Origin: Rheinheimera sp. MM224
GTDB taxonomy: Bacteria > Pseudomonadota > Gammaproteobacteria > Enterobacterales > Alteromonadaceae
NCBI RefSeq assembly: GCF_947090785.1
Contig: NZ_OX352320.1
Location: 4,143,001 to 4,207,000 of the forward strand
DNA length: 64,000 nucleotides
Direction of reading: 5' to 3'
Shown here: one piece after another, positions 36,102 to 45,203 of the stretch
Layout of the letters: each line of letters begins with the position of its first letter
Numbering within the stretch: the first letter of the stretch is position 1
Translations under genes and position numbers: made by a program
Notes under the pieces: model-generated
What the model saw: only the letters and a program-made list of their open reading frames with translations
What the model was told of the DNA's origin: nothing
Database searches by the model: none

Positions 36102-37253
36102 ATGAAAAAAGTAGCTTGTGACGAGCGACCGGGCTGGCGCTCTTATGCTGAATCTGTAGGTTTTGAGTTTCATACTTTTGATGGCGAAGCCTATTGGGAT
36201 GAAACAGCGTATTACCAGTTTAACCTGCGCCAGATTGAGCAGGATTTAGAAGAGCCTACCGAAGAGCTGCATCAAATGGCTTTAGGTTTAGTGGACGACG
36301 TCATTCGTGATGAAGAAAAGCTAAGGCAATTAGCCATACCAGAAAAATTCTGGGATTTTGTCGCAGACTCCTGGCGCAACAAAGCGCCGTCTTTATACGG
36401 CCGGCTGGATTTAGTCTACGACGGCACTGGCCCTGCTAAATTGCTGGAACTGAATTACGACACTCCAACTTCCTTATTTGAAACAGGTTTTTTCCAGTGG
36501 GTTTGGCTGGAAGATCAGATTATGCGCGGCAAGGTGCCACAAGGCGCCGATCAGTTTAATTCTCTGCAAGACCAGTTAGAGGCCGCTTTTGCTAATCTGC
36601 CTTTGGCCAATCCATTGTATTTTGCTTCTGTTGCCAACAGTATTGAAGACAAAGGTACAGTAATGTATCTGATGGATATTGCCAAACAAGCAGGGGTCGA
36701 CAGCCGTTTTATCGAACTGGAGCAGTTAGGCGAAGCCAGTGGTCAACTGGTGGATATGGACGGTTATGCCATAGGTGGTTTGTTTAAGCTGTATCCATGG
36801 GAATTTATGGTGCAGGAAGATTTTGCTTCCGTCATTTTAAGTAGTGAGACCCAATGGCTGGAACCAGGCTGGAAAATGTTGTTGTCGAACAAAGGCATAT
36901 TGCCTTTACTGTGGCAAAAATACCAAGGCCACCCGAATTTGCTGGAAAGTCATTTCGAGCAACCAGGCCAAAGCTTTGGAGCTGGTTGGGTACGTAAACC
37001 GCTGTTTTCCCGCGAAGGCGCGAATGTTGAATTAGTCACGCTAAGCGGCGAAAAAATCAGTGAACCGGGCCCTTACGCCGACTCGCCTTTTATCCGCCAG
37101 AAGTTGCATCCTTTGCCAAAGTTTGGCGACAGCTACACTATGATTGGCAGTTGGGTCGTAGGCAACAGCGCCGCTGGCATTGGCATTCGGGAAGATAACT
37201 CCTTGATTACCAAAGACAGTTCACGCTTTTTACCTCATATTATTTTGGATTAA
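36102..37253 (+). CDS. Glutathionylspermidine synthase-like ATP-grasp ligase (YgiC/YjfC family)
   Basis: 383-residue protein matching the synthetase domain of glutathionylspermidine synthase: RPGWRSYAESVGFEFHT at the start, LVYDGTGPAKLLELNYDTPT, EDKGTVMYLMD, LFKLYPWEFM, and the terminal YTMIGSWVVGNSAAGIGIRED. The amidase domain of the bifunctional E. coli Gss is absent. YgiC/YjfC-type members are ATP-grasp ligases thought to join a peptide to an amine; their real substrates are not established. It is the last gene of the DUF350-DUF1190-ligase operon and ends at a hairpin. Confidence 0.88.
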   Translation: MKKVACDERPGWRSYAESVGFEFHTFDGEAYWDETAYYQFNLRQIEQDLEEPTEELHQMALGLVDDVIRDEEKLRQLAIPEKFWDFVADSWRNKAPSLYGRLDLVYDGTGPAKLLELNYDTPTSLFETGFFQWVWLEDQIMRGKVPQGADQFNSLQDQLEAAFANLPLANPLYFASVANSIEDKGTVMYLMDIAKQAGVDSRFIELEQLGEASGQLVDMDGYAIGGLFKLYPWEFMVQEDFASVILSSETQWLEPGWKMLLSNKGILPLLWQKYQGHPNLLESHFEQPGQSFGAGWVRKPLFSREGANVELVTLSGEKISEPGPYADSPFIRQKLHPLPKFGDSYTMIGSWVVGNSAAGIGIREDNSLITKDSSRFLPHIILD

Positions 37254-37263
37254 CTCCATTCAG

Positions 37264-37288
37264 ACAGGCCAGATTGATGCTGGCCTGT
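37264..37288 (+). terminator. Hairpin after the ligase operon
   Basis: Perfect 9-bp arms ACAGGCCAG (37264-37272) and CTGGCCTGT (37280-37288), with a modest T content after the stem (TGTTATCG). It starts 10 bases after the stop codon. Confidence 0.6.
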
Positions 37289-37646
37289 TGTTATCGATTG
37301 TGTTTTTATCACTCGCAGAAACAAGATTGAACAACACAGGGCAAGATCACGAAGTTTTTTGAACAATTTCAACTCGTTGTTTGCATGCTTTTGAACTCAA
37401 CAGGCATGTTTAGTTTTACCTTTTAAGTTAGCCAGTTCGATCGTTAAACAACGGTAAGAAAATTAACACTCACGCCACTGCAGTAAGACCAGCACCAGCT
37501 CTATTTTCTGCTCATGACCCCTCTACTGATCTGACCCAAAGATATCTCAGACACATCAATGTGGTTAAAATACATCCAGCTAACAACTGGTGATACACAA
37601 TATTCTGATAGAGTAAACCTTCCTTCATGGTTGAATGAGGCTGGTT
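37289..37646. other. Intergenic stretch, nothing recognised
   Basis: About 360 bases of AT-richer sequence with no recognisable gene, repeat or RNA. TTGTTTGCATGCTTTTGAAC near 37375-37394 is a possible promoter region for the small membrane protein, but I cannot support it. Confidence 0.4.
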
Positions 37647-37841
37647 ATGTCAGTAATTAGGCATTTTAAAAATATTAGAGTGGTGGTTTGGACACTTTCG
37701 ATGATGTTCGTTGGATTTGCTCTTGGTCAAAAGGGACATTCAATTGACTTGAAAAATATACTATTTTCAAGTGGGTCAGGAGCATTAGTTGGTTTTATTA
37801 TTGGTATGGTTATAGAAAAACTTCATCTGAAGGATCGCTAG
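37647..37841 (+). CDS. Small membrane protein of unknown function
   Basis: 64-residue protein with two predicted helices (VVVWTLSMMFVGFALGQ and SGALVGFIIGMVIE), separated by a short polar loop with HSIDLKN and ending in a basic tail. The ATG at 37647 has TGAGG six bases upstream; an ATG four codons earlier overlaps that site. I do not recognise the family. The region is AT-richer than its neighbours, which could mean recent acquisition. Confidence 0.5.
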   Translation: MSVIRHFKNIRVVVWTLSMMFVGFALGQKGHSIDLKNILFSSGSGALVGFIIGMVIEKLHLKDR

Positions 37842-37993
37842 TCAGAGCAAATTAAAAAATCAATCCCCCCATCGGCCAAGCTACATCCGCTATTTATCCG
37901 CTTTTCATCAGCTCAACGTAAGGATTTTCAGTGTTTTAGTTTTTATTCTGTCAGCCTGGATATCAGCTATTTTCAGTCAGACAGGAATATAAG

Positions 37994-38809
37994 ATGAGCC
38001 TACTATCAGCGTCAAAACAAATCAACCTGATCATGTTTAGCACTTTATGGCTGCTGGCCTCTTGCGGAGGAGGCGGCGATAACGGCGCGGCACCTGTTAA
38101 AGAGGTGAACACCAATTTTCCGGTAGGTTTGCCTGTGCCGGACAACAGATTTGTCGACACTTATTCACTGTTGGTTTTTGGTAACAGCCATGTGCGCTCT
38201 CACAATCTGGCCGATTTGATTGTTCAGATGATACAAACAGGCAGGCCAGGTGCAAAAGCTACAGCAGAACTTGCTGCTGGCATTCTTTTTCTGGATGAGC
38301 GCTTCAATAATCAAAACGACCTTAGATTGCTGCAATCCAAAACCTGGACACATTTGATCCTGCAAGGACAAAAATATTCCACCAGTGGTATTTACTACTA
38401 TCCAACAGATAAAACTGTGACCTGGGTAAAAGCCAGTAAAGCACAACAGGTGACTCCCATACTTTTTCCTGAGCACCCTACAGCAGGGAATAAGACAGAA
38501 GGCATGAGGGTGCATCAGTTACATCAGTCAATTCAGCAAGAGGAGAGCAGTTGCCTTGCTCCTGTCGGATTAGCGTGGGATAAGGCGCTGGAGTTATACC
38601 CACAACTAGCGCTGCACAGCTCTGATGGCAATCATGCGGCTTTGGCGGGTGCATTTTTAACGGCTCTGGTGTTGTATCAAAGCATTACAGGCGATAATGC
38701 CGACACCTTACCACAGCTGAGCAACATAGCCTTATCGGCTCAAAGCCAGCAACAGCTGCGCCAGGCTGCAGCGGCAACTTTGCAGCAGTATCCTGCCTGC
38801 CCGTTCTAA
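37994..38809 (+). CDS. SGNH-hydrolase-like lipoprotein
   Basis: 271-residue protein. Lipoprotein signal IMFSTLWLLASCGGGGD with lipidated Cys at about 24. The mature part begins with LLVFGNSHVRSHNLADLI, in which the GNSH block fits the block I nucleophile Ser of SGNH hydrolases. WTHLILQGQ is a possible block III, and SSDGNHAALAGAFL supplies the Asp-x-x-His pair near the C terminus. The family is not one I can name. An esterase or acyl-transfer activity at the envelope is inferred from these blocks only. AGGA precedes the ATG by 7 bases. Confidence 0.6.
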   Translation: MSLLSASKQINLIMFSTLWLLASCGGGGDNGAAPVKEVNTNFPVGLPVPDNRFVDTYSLLVFGNSHVRSHNLADLIVQMIQTGRPGAKATAELAAGILFLDERFNNQNDLRLLQSKTWTHLILQGQKYSTSGIYYYPTDKTVTWVKASKAQQVTPILFPEHPTAGNKTEGMRVHQLHQSIQQEESSCLAPVGLAWDKALELYPQLALHSSDGNHAALAGAFLTALVLYQSITGDNADTLPQLSNIALSAQSQQQLRQAAAATLQQYPACPF

Positions 38810-39109
38810 GCATTAATAGCCACAAAAGACTTAAAATATATTCATGCACTAAAAGAGGATAAAAAACCAACACAAGGCTAAATGAAAAATCATAAACATA
38901 TGATAAAAAACAACTTTATTAAAAACACTAAATCCAGTTAAATTAACTGTTGGTTATTTATCCAAAATTGTTTAAAGTGCGCGCTCATTTGTGCTGCCTA
39001 TACTGCGCCAGCTCTGGCTTTTGCATTCCTTTGCTATGCTTAAGCCGCTGTCGTATTCCTGTCACAAGGCAGCCTTAGTCTTATTTTGTTTTTGCCAGAA
39101 GGAAACAAA
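38810..39109. promoter_or_regulatory. AT-rich upstream region of argA
   Basis: 300 bases without a gene, very A-rich between 38820 and 38975. It contains the 15-bp inverted repeat CAGTTAAATTAACTG (38935-38949), which does not match an ArgR box well enough to name. TATACT at 38999-39004 could be a -10 box. Confidence 0.4.
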
Positions 39110-40429
39110 GTGCGCACCACAGAACTTGTTGATGGCTTTCGTCAGTCCGCCCCTTATGTGAACTCTCACCGTGGCAAAACCTTTGTGGTGATGCTTGGTG
39201 GTGAAGCTATAGATCAGCCCGGCTTTCGCAGCATTATTAATGACATAGCTTTGCTAAATACCCTCGGCATTAAGATAGTGCTGGTGTATGGCGCACGGCC
39301 ACAAATTAATAAAGCGTTGGAAAAAGCCGGTTTAAATTGCGATTACCACAACCGTATCCGGGTGACGGACGATGATTCCTTCCATGTGATCAAACAAGTC
39401 GCAGGTGCTTTGCAGTTAGATATTACCGCCCGTTTATCCATGAGCTTAAGCAATACGCCAATGCACAATGCTCAAATCAACGTGGTGAGCGGTAACTTTG
39501 TCATAGCTCAGCCTTTGGGTGTGGACGATGGCATCGACTACTTGCACAGCGGCCGTGTGCGTCGTATTGATGTGCAGGGTATTCGCCGCCAGTTGGATAA
39601 CAACGGCATCGTATTAATGGGCCCAGTGGCGGCTTCTGTAACCGGCGAAAGTTTTAACCTGACAGCCGAAGAAATTGCCACTCAGGTCGCGATAAAACTC
39701 AAAGCTGAAAAAATTATCGGCTTTAACGAAGCCGGCGGTATTGTTGGTGAAGATGGCGATATTACCGCTGAACTGATGCCCAATTACGCTGAACATTTAA
39801 TGTGGCAGATGGAACAAAAAGAAGATGTATGCACAGCAACAGTCGCCTTTTTGCATGCCGCTATTACCGCCTGTCGCTCTGGCGTTTCGCGTTGTCACTT
39901 AGTCAGTTATGGCGACAATGGCGCTATGTTGCAGGAATTATTCTCCCGTGATGGTATTGGTACTCAGATAGTGACCGAGGCAGCAGAACGTTTACGTGCT
40001 GCCAGCATTACTGACATAGGCGGTATTCTGGATTTGATACGTCCACTGGAGCAACAAGGTTTATTAGTGCGTCGTTCGCGTGAACAGCTGGAAATGGAAA
40101 TAGACCAGTTTGTGGTGATTGAACGTGATGGTTTAATTATTGGCTGTGCTGCGCTTTATCCATTCCCGGAAGAAAACGTTGGTGAATTTGCCTGCTTAGC
40201 TGTGCATGAACAATACCGTGATGCCGACCGTGGCAGCGCCTTGCTGAAAAATATTATTCAGCTGGCTCGCCAACGTAAATATTACCGTTTATTTGCGCTG
40301 ACCACCCGCAGTATTCACTGGTTCCAGGAGCATGGCTTTGAGCTGGTGACAGTGCAGGATTTACCAGAGAAAAAACAACAGCTGTATAACTATCAACGCC
40401 GCTCTAAAATTCTGGCTTTGGATTTATAA
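39110..40429 (+). CDS. argA: N-acetylglutamate synthase (amino-acid N-acetyltransferase)
   Basis: 439-residue enzyme for the first step of arginine synthesis (acetyl-CoA + glutamate). The N-terminal amino-acid-kinase domain has [26 protein letters not shown] and [13 protein letters not shown]. The C-terminal GNAT domain has [33 protein letters not shown] and [15 protein letters not shown] place the start at GTG 39110, preceded by AGAAGGAA, because homologues begin at (K)[10 protein letters not shown]; the frame is open to a TTG at 39086. Normally feedback-inhibited by arginine. Convergent with the oxidoreductase gene, overlapping it by 6 bases. Confidence 0.95.
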   Translation: MRTTELVDGFRQSAPYVNSHRGKTFVVMLGGEAIDQPGFRSIINDIALLNTLGIKIVLVYGARPQINKALEKAGLNCDYHNRIRVTDDDSFHVIKQVAGALQLDITARLSMSLSNTPMHNAQINVVSGNFVIAQPLGVDDGIDYLHSGRVRRIDVQGIRRQLDNNGIVLMGPVAASVTGESFNLTAEEIATQVAIKLKAEKIIGFNEAGGIVGEDGDITAELMPNYAEHLMWQMEQKEDVCTATVAFLHAAITACRSGVSRCHLVSYGDNGAMLQELFSRDGIGTQIVTEAAERLRAASITDIGGILDLIRPLEQQGLLVRRSREQLEMEIDQFVVIERDGLIIGCAALYPFPEENVGEFACLAVHEQYRDADRGSALLKNIIQLARQRKYYRLFALTTRSIHWFQEHGFELVTVQDLPEKKQQLYNYQRRSKILALDL

Positions 40430-41509
40430 AGCTTTTTTCTGTTGTATTTGCTCTACCACAGTCCGGGCTAAGGCCCTGGCTGTGGTCCACTTGCCTCCGG
40501 ATACAGTCAGCAACTGCTGCTGCCAATTTAATGCATACTCCCGACTGGCGGTGCTGGCACTGTCGCTGCCTCCCAATAAAGGCCTGACTCCGGCAAATTT
40601 CCCCAACACATCGGCATCACACAATGGGCTGGCAAAATAGTGGTTATACAATTTCAGCAAATAGGCCTGCTCTTCGTCACTGCACTCTATCGGTTCTGCC
40701 AGACTTTGCCGTACTTCTGTAGTGCCCAATAAAGTTTTCCCCTGATAAGGCAATACAAAGACAATACGGCGCTCCCCCGGCACTTCCAGCATATGACCAT
40801 AACGACTTACTGCAGGCACCAGCAAATGACTGCCACGCACCAGATCCAAAGCTTGTTGCAGCGGCAGCTCCGATTGCTCCAATAGCTGATTACTCCATGG
40901 CCCCGCCACATTCACCACTAGATCAAAGACTTGCCAGTCAGAACTGTTAGCCGCAAATACCCCACCGCTGGCCGTAATTTGCGTTACCGGGCAATGCTGG
41001 TGAATTTGCACTCCGGCTTTGATGGCTTGTTCTGCCACCCAAAGCCCAAGTTTACGGTCGTCCATCTGGCCATCAAAAAACAAATAAGCCCCTGTTAAAC
41101 CATCAGTTTTTAATTCAGGCGAACAACGTTTTGCCTGCTCTGCCGTCAGCCAGCGATGCCGGCCTATGCCTTTTTTTCCACTCAGTACGTCATAAAGCCA
41201 CAAACCAATTTTGATTTGCCAGCGCGGCCTTTGGCCATTTTGATAGATAGGATAAAGCAGAGGTAATCTTTTGGTTAAGTGTGGCGCTTTCTTCAACCAC
41301 CAGCGTCTTTCCTGCAAGGCTTCATGCACCAGACGAAACTCGCCCTGTTCCAGATAACGTAAACCACCATGCAGTAATTTAGAGGAGGATTTGCTGGTCG
41401 CCTGCATCAGCTCATCGCGTTCAAACAAGGTCACCTGATGGCCAGCCAACGCCAATTGCCAGGCGGATGACAAGCCATTAATACCACCACCTATAACAGC
41501 TATGTTCAT
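40424..41509 (-). CDS. Short GlpD-like FAD-dependent oxidoreductase
   Basis: 361-residue flavoprotein. The FAD-binding start is [20 protein letters not shown], followed by the glycerol-3-phosphate dehydrogenase signature [18 protein letters not shown], the middle [19 protein letters not shown] and the late [13 protein letters not shown]. It matches the catalytic domain of aerobic glycerol-3-phosphate dehydrogenase but stops after it, lacking the roughly 130-residue C-terminal domain of GlpD. Known short relatives exist, so this is probably not truncation. No glycerol kinase or facilitator gene is adjacent. Substrate: glycerol-3-phosphate or a related 2-hydroxy compound. Confidence 0.8.
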   Translation of the reverse strand: MNIAVIGGGINGLSSAWQLALAGHQVTLFERDELMQATSKSSSKLLHGGLRYLEQGEFRLVHEALQERRWWLKKAPHLTKRLPLLYPIYQNGQRPRWQIKIGLWLYDVLSGKKGIGRHRWLTAEQAKRCSPELKTDGLTGAYLFFDGQMDDRKLGLWVAEQAIKAGVQIHQHCPVTQITASGGVFAANSSDWQVFDLVVNVAGPWSNQLLEQSELPLQQALDLVRGSHLLVPAVSRYGHMLEVPGERRIVFVLPYQGKTLLGTTEVRQSLAEPIECSDEEQAYLLKLYNHYFASPLCDADVLGKFAGVRPLLGGSDSASTASREYALNWQQQLLTVSGGKWTTARALARTVVEQIQQKKAL

Positions 41510-41552
41510 ATGCTAATCCATTAAGTCTTTGATCTATCAAAGCAGAACACAG

Positions 41553-41591
41553 CTGCTTTGTCGAACTGCTTTGCCGAACTACTTTGCTGGC
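41553..41591. repeat. 13-bp tandem repeat, three units
   Basis: CTGCTTTGTCGAA (41553), CTGCTTTGCCGAA (41566) and the degenerate CTACTTTGCTGGC (41579) in tandem, in the 182-base gap between the divergent oxidoreductase and DUF1272 genes. Confidence 0.6.
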
Positions 41592-41691
41592 TCTGGCTGG
41601 CTGATAAGCAGCATGATCTGGCCTGAATTCTGGCAGACAGTTCATGCTGTCTCTGCTGAAATAGGTTGAAATGAATTAACAGGAGACGGCG

Positions 41692-41937
41692 ATGTTAGAA
41701 CTCAGACCCAACTGTGAGTGTTGTGATGCCGATTTAGCACCAGCAGAACCAGCCTATATCTGCTCTTTTGAATGCACCTTTTGCCCGGATTGCAGCCACA
41801 AACTGGCTAGGGTCTGCCCAAACTGCGGCGGAGAATTAGTCAGACGGCCGATACGCCCTGCTTCTAAACTAGCCGCCAATCCACCTTCAGCGGTACGGGT
41901 GTTTAAACCTGATTGCAAAACAAAAACAACACCTTAG
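41692..41937 (+). CDS. DUF1272 zinc-ribbon-like small protein
   Basis: 81-residue protein with the DUF1272 signature MLELRPNCECCDADL, then YICSFECTFCPDCS and CPNCGGELVRRP. Nine cysteines occur in CxxC-type pairs, consistent with two zinc sites. Function unknown. AGGAG precedes the ATG. The 3' end overlaps the next, convergent gene by 4 bases. Confidence 0.85.
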   Translation: MLELRPNCECCDADLAPAEPAYICSFECTFCPDCSHKLARVCPNCGGELVRRPIRPASKLAANPPSAVRVFKPDCKTKTTP

Positions 41938-42410
41938 TTCATCAGCGCCATAGCGGTTTGAATTTGTTGTTCAGTTAAACCCTGATCCTGCATTGAGCTG
42001 ACTAAATTATTTTTAGAGTCCACTAAACCCCGACTTAAACTACTGACTTCTGCTTGTAACGCCTTTACCTTTTCCTGTTTTTCTTCAGGTGGCATAGAAC
42101 TGTTACTCATCAGTTGTTGCAGCTCTTGTTGTTTTTTCTCAAGCTCTTCCTGCTTATCACGAATAGCTTTCAGTGACTGCTTAACGCTGTCCGGCAGTTC
42201 ACTTTCGTCTATATCTTTATCTCTTTCCGCTTTTTTGGATTTTTGTAATCCCAGTGGCGATAGATCCACATGGATACCCACAGGAGCTTTACTGCTGTCT
42301 TTTTCCGGGGCTGAGGTTTTGTCATCAGAAACAGGGGCTGCCTGCGTTGCTGCAGGCACTGCGTTTTGAATGCTCAGATTGAGCATCTGGTTTAAGTCCA
42401 TTTTTAACAT
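41934..42410 (-). CDS. Hypothetical coiled-coil protein
   Basis: 158-residue protein without signal peptide. Residues 1-45 are Ala/Pro/Ser-rich, then comes a VDLSPLG motif, then a charged predicted coiled coil (about 70-135, KDKQEELEKKQQELQQL-like heptads), ending LTEQQIQTAMALMN. The layout (an xDxSxxG motif before a coiled coil) resembles small FlxA-type proteins, but I cannot assign a family. The start could be three codons later (MDLNQML). It lies downstream of proBA on the same strand, separated from it by a hairpin. Confidence 0.55.
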   Translation of the reverse strand: MLKMDLNQMLNLSIQNAVPAATQAAPVSDDKTSAPEKDSSKAPVGIHVDLSPLGLQKSKKAERDKDIDESELPDSVKQSLKAIRDKQEELEKKQQELQQLMSNSSMPPEEKQEKVKALQAEVSSLSRGLVDSKNNLVSSMQDQGLTEQQIQTAMALMN

Positions 42411-42419
42411 CAGCTTTGC

Positions 42420-42450
42420 ACCGAAAATAGAGAATCACTCTATTATCGGT
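42420..42450 (-). terminator. Hairpin after proBA
   Basis: Arms ACCGAAAATAGAG (42420-42432) and CTCTATTATCGGT (42438-42450) with one mismatch. It has no clear T tract, so termination efficiency is uncertain. Confidence 0.5.
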
Positions 42451-42476
42451 ACCAGCTCCATAAACTTTAATTAGCT

Positions 42477-43727
42477 TTAGCGGGTTTGACCGTCGCCTAT
42501 CACTATGTACTTTTCTGTGGTCAAGGATTCCAGCCCCATGGGGCCATAGGCGTGCAGCTTAGAGGTTGAAATCCCAATCTCGGCGCCTAAGCCCAGTTCG
42601 CCACCATCGCTAAAACGTGAGGACGCATTCACCATCACCACAGCGCTGTTAATTTGCTTTAAAAAACGTTGTGCTGTACTGATATCCTGAGTGCAAATCA
42701 CCTCGGTATGATTGGAGCTGTGCTGTTGGATATGCACAATGGCGTCATCGTAGCTGGCTACTATTTTCAGTGAAATTGCCAAACGCAGATATTCGGTATC
42801 GAACTGTTGGGGTTGTGCGACAACGGCATTAGTGAAATAGGCAGCCGATTGCTCGCAGGCAAACACTTCAACCTGATATGGCGCTAATGCAGCTGCAGCC
42901 AAGCGCAAAAATTCAGGGGCTACGGCCTGATGCACCAACAAGGTTTCCAGCGAATTACAGGCACTGGGTCTTTGGACTTTACCATTTATAAGTAAAGCGA
43001 TTGCCTTCTCAAGGTCTGCCTCTTTATCCACGTACAGATGACAGACACCTTTGTAGTGTTGAATCACCGGAATTTTACTATTGTCGCTGACAAAATGAAT
43101 TAAACCTTCGCCGCCTCGTGGTATCACTAAATCGACCGTGTCTTTTTGCTGCAGCAATTCCAGTAATAAAGCCCGGTCCGGATCTGGGATTACACTAATA
43201 GCTGCTGGATCAATACCCTGCTGCGTCATGGCTTTATGCAAAGAAGCTGCAATAGCCAGGCTTGAATTTAAGGCTTCACGGCCTCCGCGCAAAATCACCG
43301 CGTTGCCTGATTTTAAACACAAAGCCCCAGCGTCTGCTGTGACATTAGGCCTGGCTTCGTAAATCATCGCGATGACGCCAAGCGGAATACGCATTTTACC
43401 CACTTGAATGCCGTTAGGCCTTGGTGCCATCTGGCGAATTTGCCCTACAGGGTCTGGTAAGGCCGCTATATAACGCACTGCATTGGCTAAGGTTTTAATC
43501 CGATCTTCAGTCAAAAGCAGGCGGTCCAACATAGCCTCTGCTAACTGCTTTTCGCGCCCTGCCGCCATATCTTTGGCATTGCCAGCCAGAATCAAAGCGG
43601 TATCGGCTTCCAGTTGATCAGCCATTGCCAGCAGTAACTGATTTTTATCGGCCTCGGATAACTGCGCCAGTTGCAAGGCCGCGATTTTAGCTTGCTGGCA
43701 AATAGCTTTAATATTTACGCTTGTCAT
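42477..43727 (-). CDS. proA: Gamma-glutamyl phosphate reductase
   Basis: 416-residue NADPH-dependent reductase, second step of proline synthesis. Family segments: RPNVTADAGALCLKSGNAVILRGG, the nucleotide site DLVIPRGGEGLI, the catalytic Cys in VQRPSACNSLETLLVH, and FSDGGELGLGAEIGISTSKLHAYGPMGLESLT near the end. The ATG at 43725-43727 lies two bases after the proB stop with GGAGGG upstream; the longer open frame lies inside proB and is rejected. It is translationally coupled to proB. Confidence 0.95.
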   Translation of the reverse strand: MTSVNIKAICQQAKIAALQLAQLSEADKNQLLLAMADQLEADTALILAGNAKDMAAGREKQLAEAMLDRLLLTEDRIKTLANAVRYIAALPDPVGQIRQMAPRPNGIQVGKMRIPLGVIAMIYEARPNVTADAGALCLKSGNAVILRGGREALNSSLAIAASLHKAMTQQGIDPAAISVIPDPDRALLLELLQQKDTVDLVIPRGGEGLIHFVSDNSKIPVIQHYKGVCHLYVDKEADLEKAIALLINGKVQRPSACNSLETLLVHQAVAPEFLRLAAAALAPYQVEVFACEQSAAYFTNAVVAQPQQFDTEYLRLAISLKIVASYDDAIVHIQQHSSNHTEVICTQDISTAQRFLKQINSAVVMVNASSRFSDGGELGLGAEIGISTSKLHAYGPMGLESLTTEKYIVIGDGQTR

Positions 43728-43729
43728 GC

Positions 43730-44848
43730 TCAGCCCTCCACCAGCGCTAAATCGTCGCGGTGCACCACCACTTCGCTTGGGCAATAACCCAAAATACTTT
43801 CAATCTGCTGACTATGTACGCCACGGATTTTACCAAGCTCAGCCACACTGTATTGGCTGATACCTTTGGCCAGTTGTTTACCGGCTTGGTCACACAACCA
43901 AATAGCGTCACCTTTATCAAAATCACCGCTGATGCTGCTGATACCTTTTGGTAGCAAAGAGGCACCTTTATGCAATAACGCCTGCACAGCGCCGCTGTCG
44001 AGCTGTAGCTCACCCCGGGTTTTTAAACTGTGTAACAACCAGTGTTTTTTTGCACTTAAACGTTCCTGCTGTTTATGAAACAGCGTGCCACAGGCTTTAC
44101 CAGCCAGCAGAGCTGCAAAGCTGTCGGCTTTCTGGCCGTTAATAATTAAAGTATCAATGCCTTGTGACGTGGCTTTACTGGCCGCCTGCAACTTGGTCGT
44201 CATGCCACCTGTGCCAATGGCATGGTGACTGCCTCCCGCCATGGCATAAATTTCCGGCGTGATTAGATGTACTTCAGGAATAAGCAGCGCATTGCTGTCA
44301 GAACGTGGATTAGATGTATATAAACCATCGACATCAGAGCAAATAATCAAAGCATCGGCATCAACCACTGTAGCGACCAAAGCAGCCAGATTGTCGTTAT
44401 CCCCTACTTTCAACTCAGCGGTTGCTACCGTATCGTTTTCATTCACTATAGGAAGCACGCCGTGATCGAGCAAAGTACGCAGCGTATTGTGGATATTTAA
44501 ATAACGGTTACGGTGCTGTAAATCATCATGTGTCAGCAGAATTTGCGCACAATCCACATCCAGCAAATTGCGCCAGCTTTGCATCATGCGGGTTTGGCCT
44601 ACAGCGGCCATAGCTTGTTTAACATTAATGGGTAAGGGGTGATGGGCAAAGGGAATTGCAGCACGGCCTGCAGCCACACTACCAGAAGATACCAATACCA
44701 CTTCAACCCCTTGTTGCCTGCACTCGCTGATAAACCCAGCGATGGCCAGCAAATAACGGGTGGAGCAACCTTTTGCTTCCGGTGCAATCAGGGCACTGCC
44801 CACTTTAAGCACCAGACGTCGCCACTTTAACCCAGCCATAAAACCCAT
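43730..44848 (-). CDS. proB: Glutamate 5-kinase
   Basis: 372-residue ATP-dependent kinase for the first step of proline synthesis. Amino-acid-kinase domain: LVLKVGSALIAPE, VLVSSGSVAAGRAA, PIVNENDTVATAELKVGDNDNLAALVA and GTGGMTTKLQAA. The C-terminal PUA domain from about residue 280 begins ELQLDSGAVQALLHKGASLLPKGI. Length equals bacterial enzymes with a PUA domain. It is normally feedback-inhibited by proline. First gene of the proBA operon; GGAG precedes the ATG. Confidence 0.95.
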   Translation of the reverse strand: MGFMAGLKWRRLVLKVGSALIAPEAKGCSTRYLLAIAGFISECRQQGVEVVLVSSGSVAAGRAAIPFAHHPLPINVKQAMAAVGQTRMMQSWRNLLDVDCAQILLTHDDLQHRNRYLNIHNTLRTLLDHGVLPIVNENDTVATAELKVGDNDNLAALVATVVDADALIICSDVDGLYTSNPRSDSNALLIPEVHLITPEIYAMAGGSHHAIGTGGMTTKLQAASKATSQGIDTLIINGQKADSFAALLAGKACGTLFHKQQERLSAKKHWLLHSLKTRGELQLDSGAVQALLHKGASLLPKGISSISGDFDKGDAIWLCDQAGKQLAKGISQYSVAELGKIRGVHSQQIESILGYCPSEVVVHRDDLALVEG

Positions 44849-44910
44849 TTATCTCCAGTTATAATTTAACCACCCGAGCATACCTATTTAGACGTATATA
44901 TGTCTATAGC

Positions 44911-45079
44911 CTTCGTACTTGCAACCACAGCGGCGTTGACTGCGTGCTCTCGCCCCAGTCACTTATTTCAGCAGACTAATTTTGCTTACTGGCGAGTATT
45001 CGCCTCAATCCATAAACACATAGTGAACTATGCTCCTGAGGTCTCCATCACTTGTCGCCTTGCTGCAGCTGCAATTACT
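44911..45079 (-). repeat. Dispersed intergenic repeat, copy 4 (expanded)
   Basis: On the minus strand it reads GCAGCTGCAGCAAGGCGACA, then the AGCATAGTTCACTATGTG hairpin, and ends GGGGCGAGAGCACGCAGTCA followed by ACGCCGCTGTGGTTGCAAG. It matches copies 2 and 3 at both ends but carries about 55 extra bases in the middle, including GAGGCGAATACTCGCC. It fills the gap between divergent proB and ChaC genes. Confidence 0.65.
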
Positions 45080-45203
45080 TTGGCTACTCGTTTTGGCCTC
45101 AAAATAACGCATAACAACAGTAAATGGCGTATAGCATAAGTAAAAGGTATTTCGGTAAAATCTGACCAACAATGCATTACTTTTTTGTCCTAAGCAGAGC
45201 CTG

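Noticed and set aside
38935..38949. CAGTTAAATTAACTG as an ArgR box for argA
   Set aside because: It is a palindrome but does not match the TGAAT...ATTCA-type ArgR half-sites well enough.
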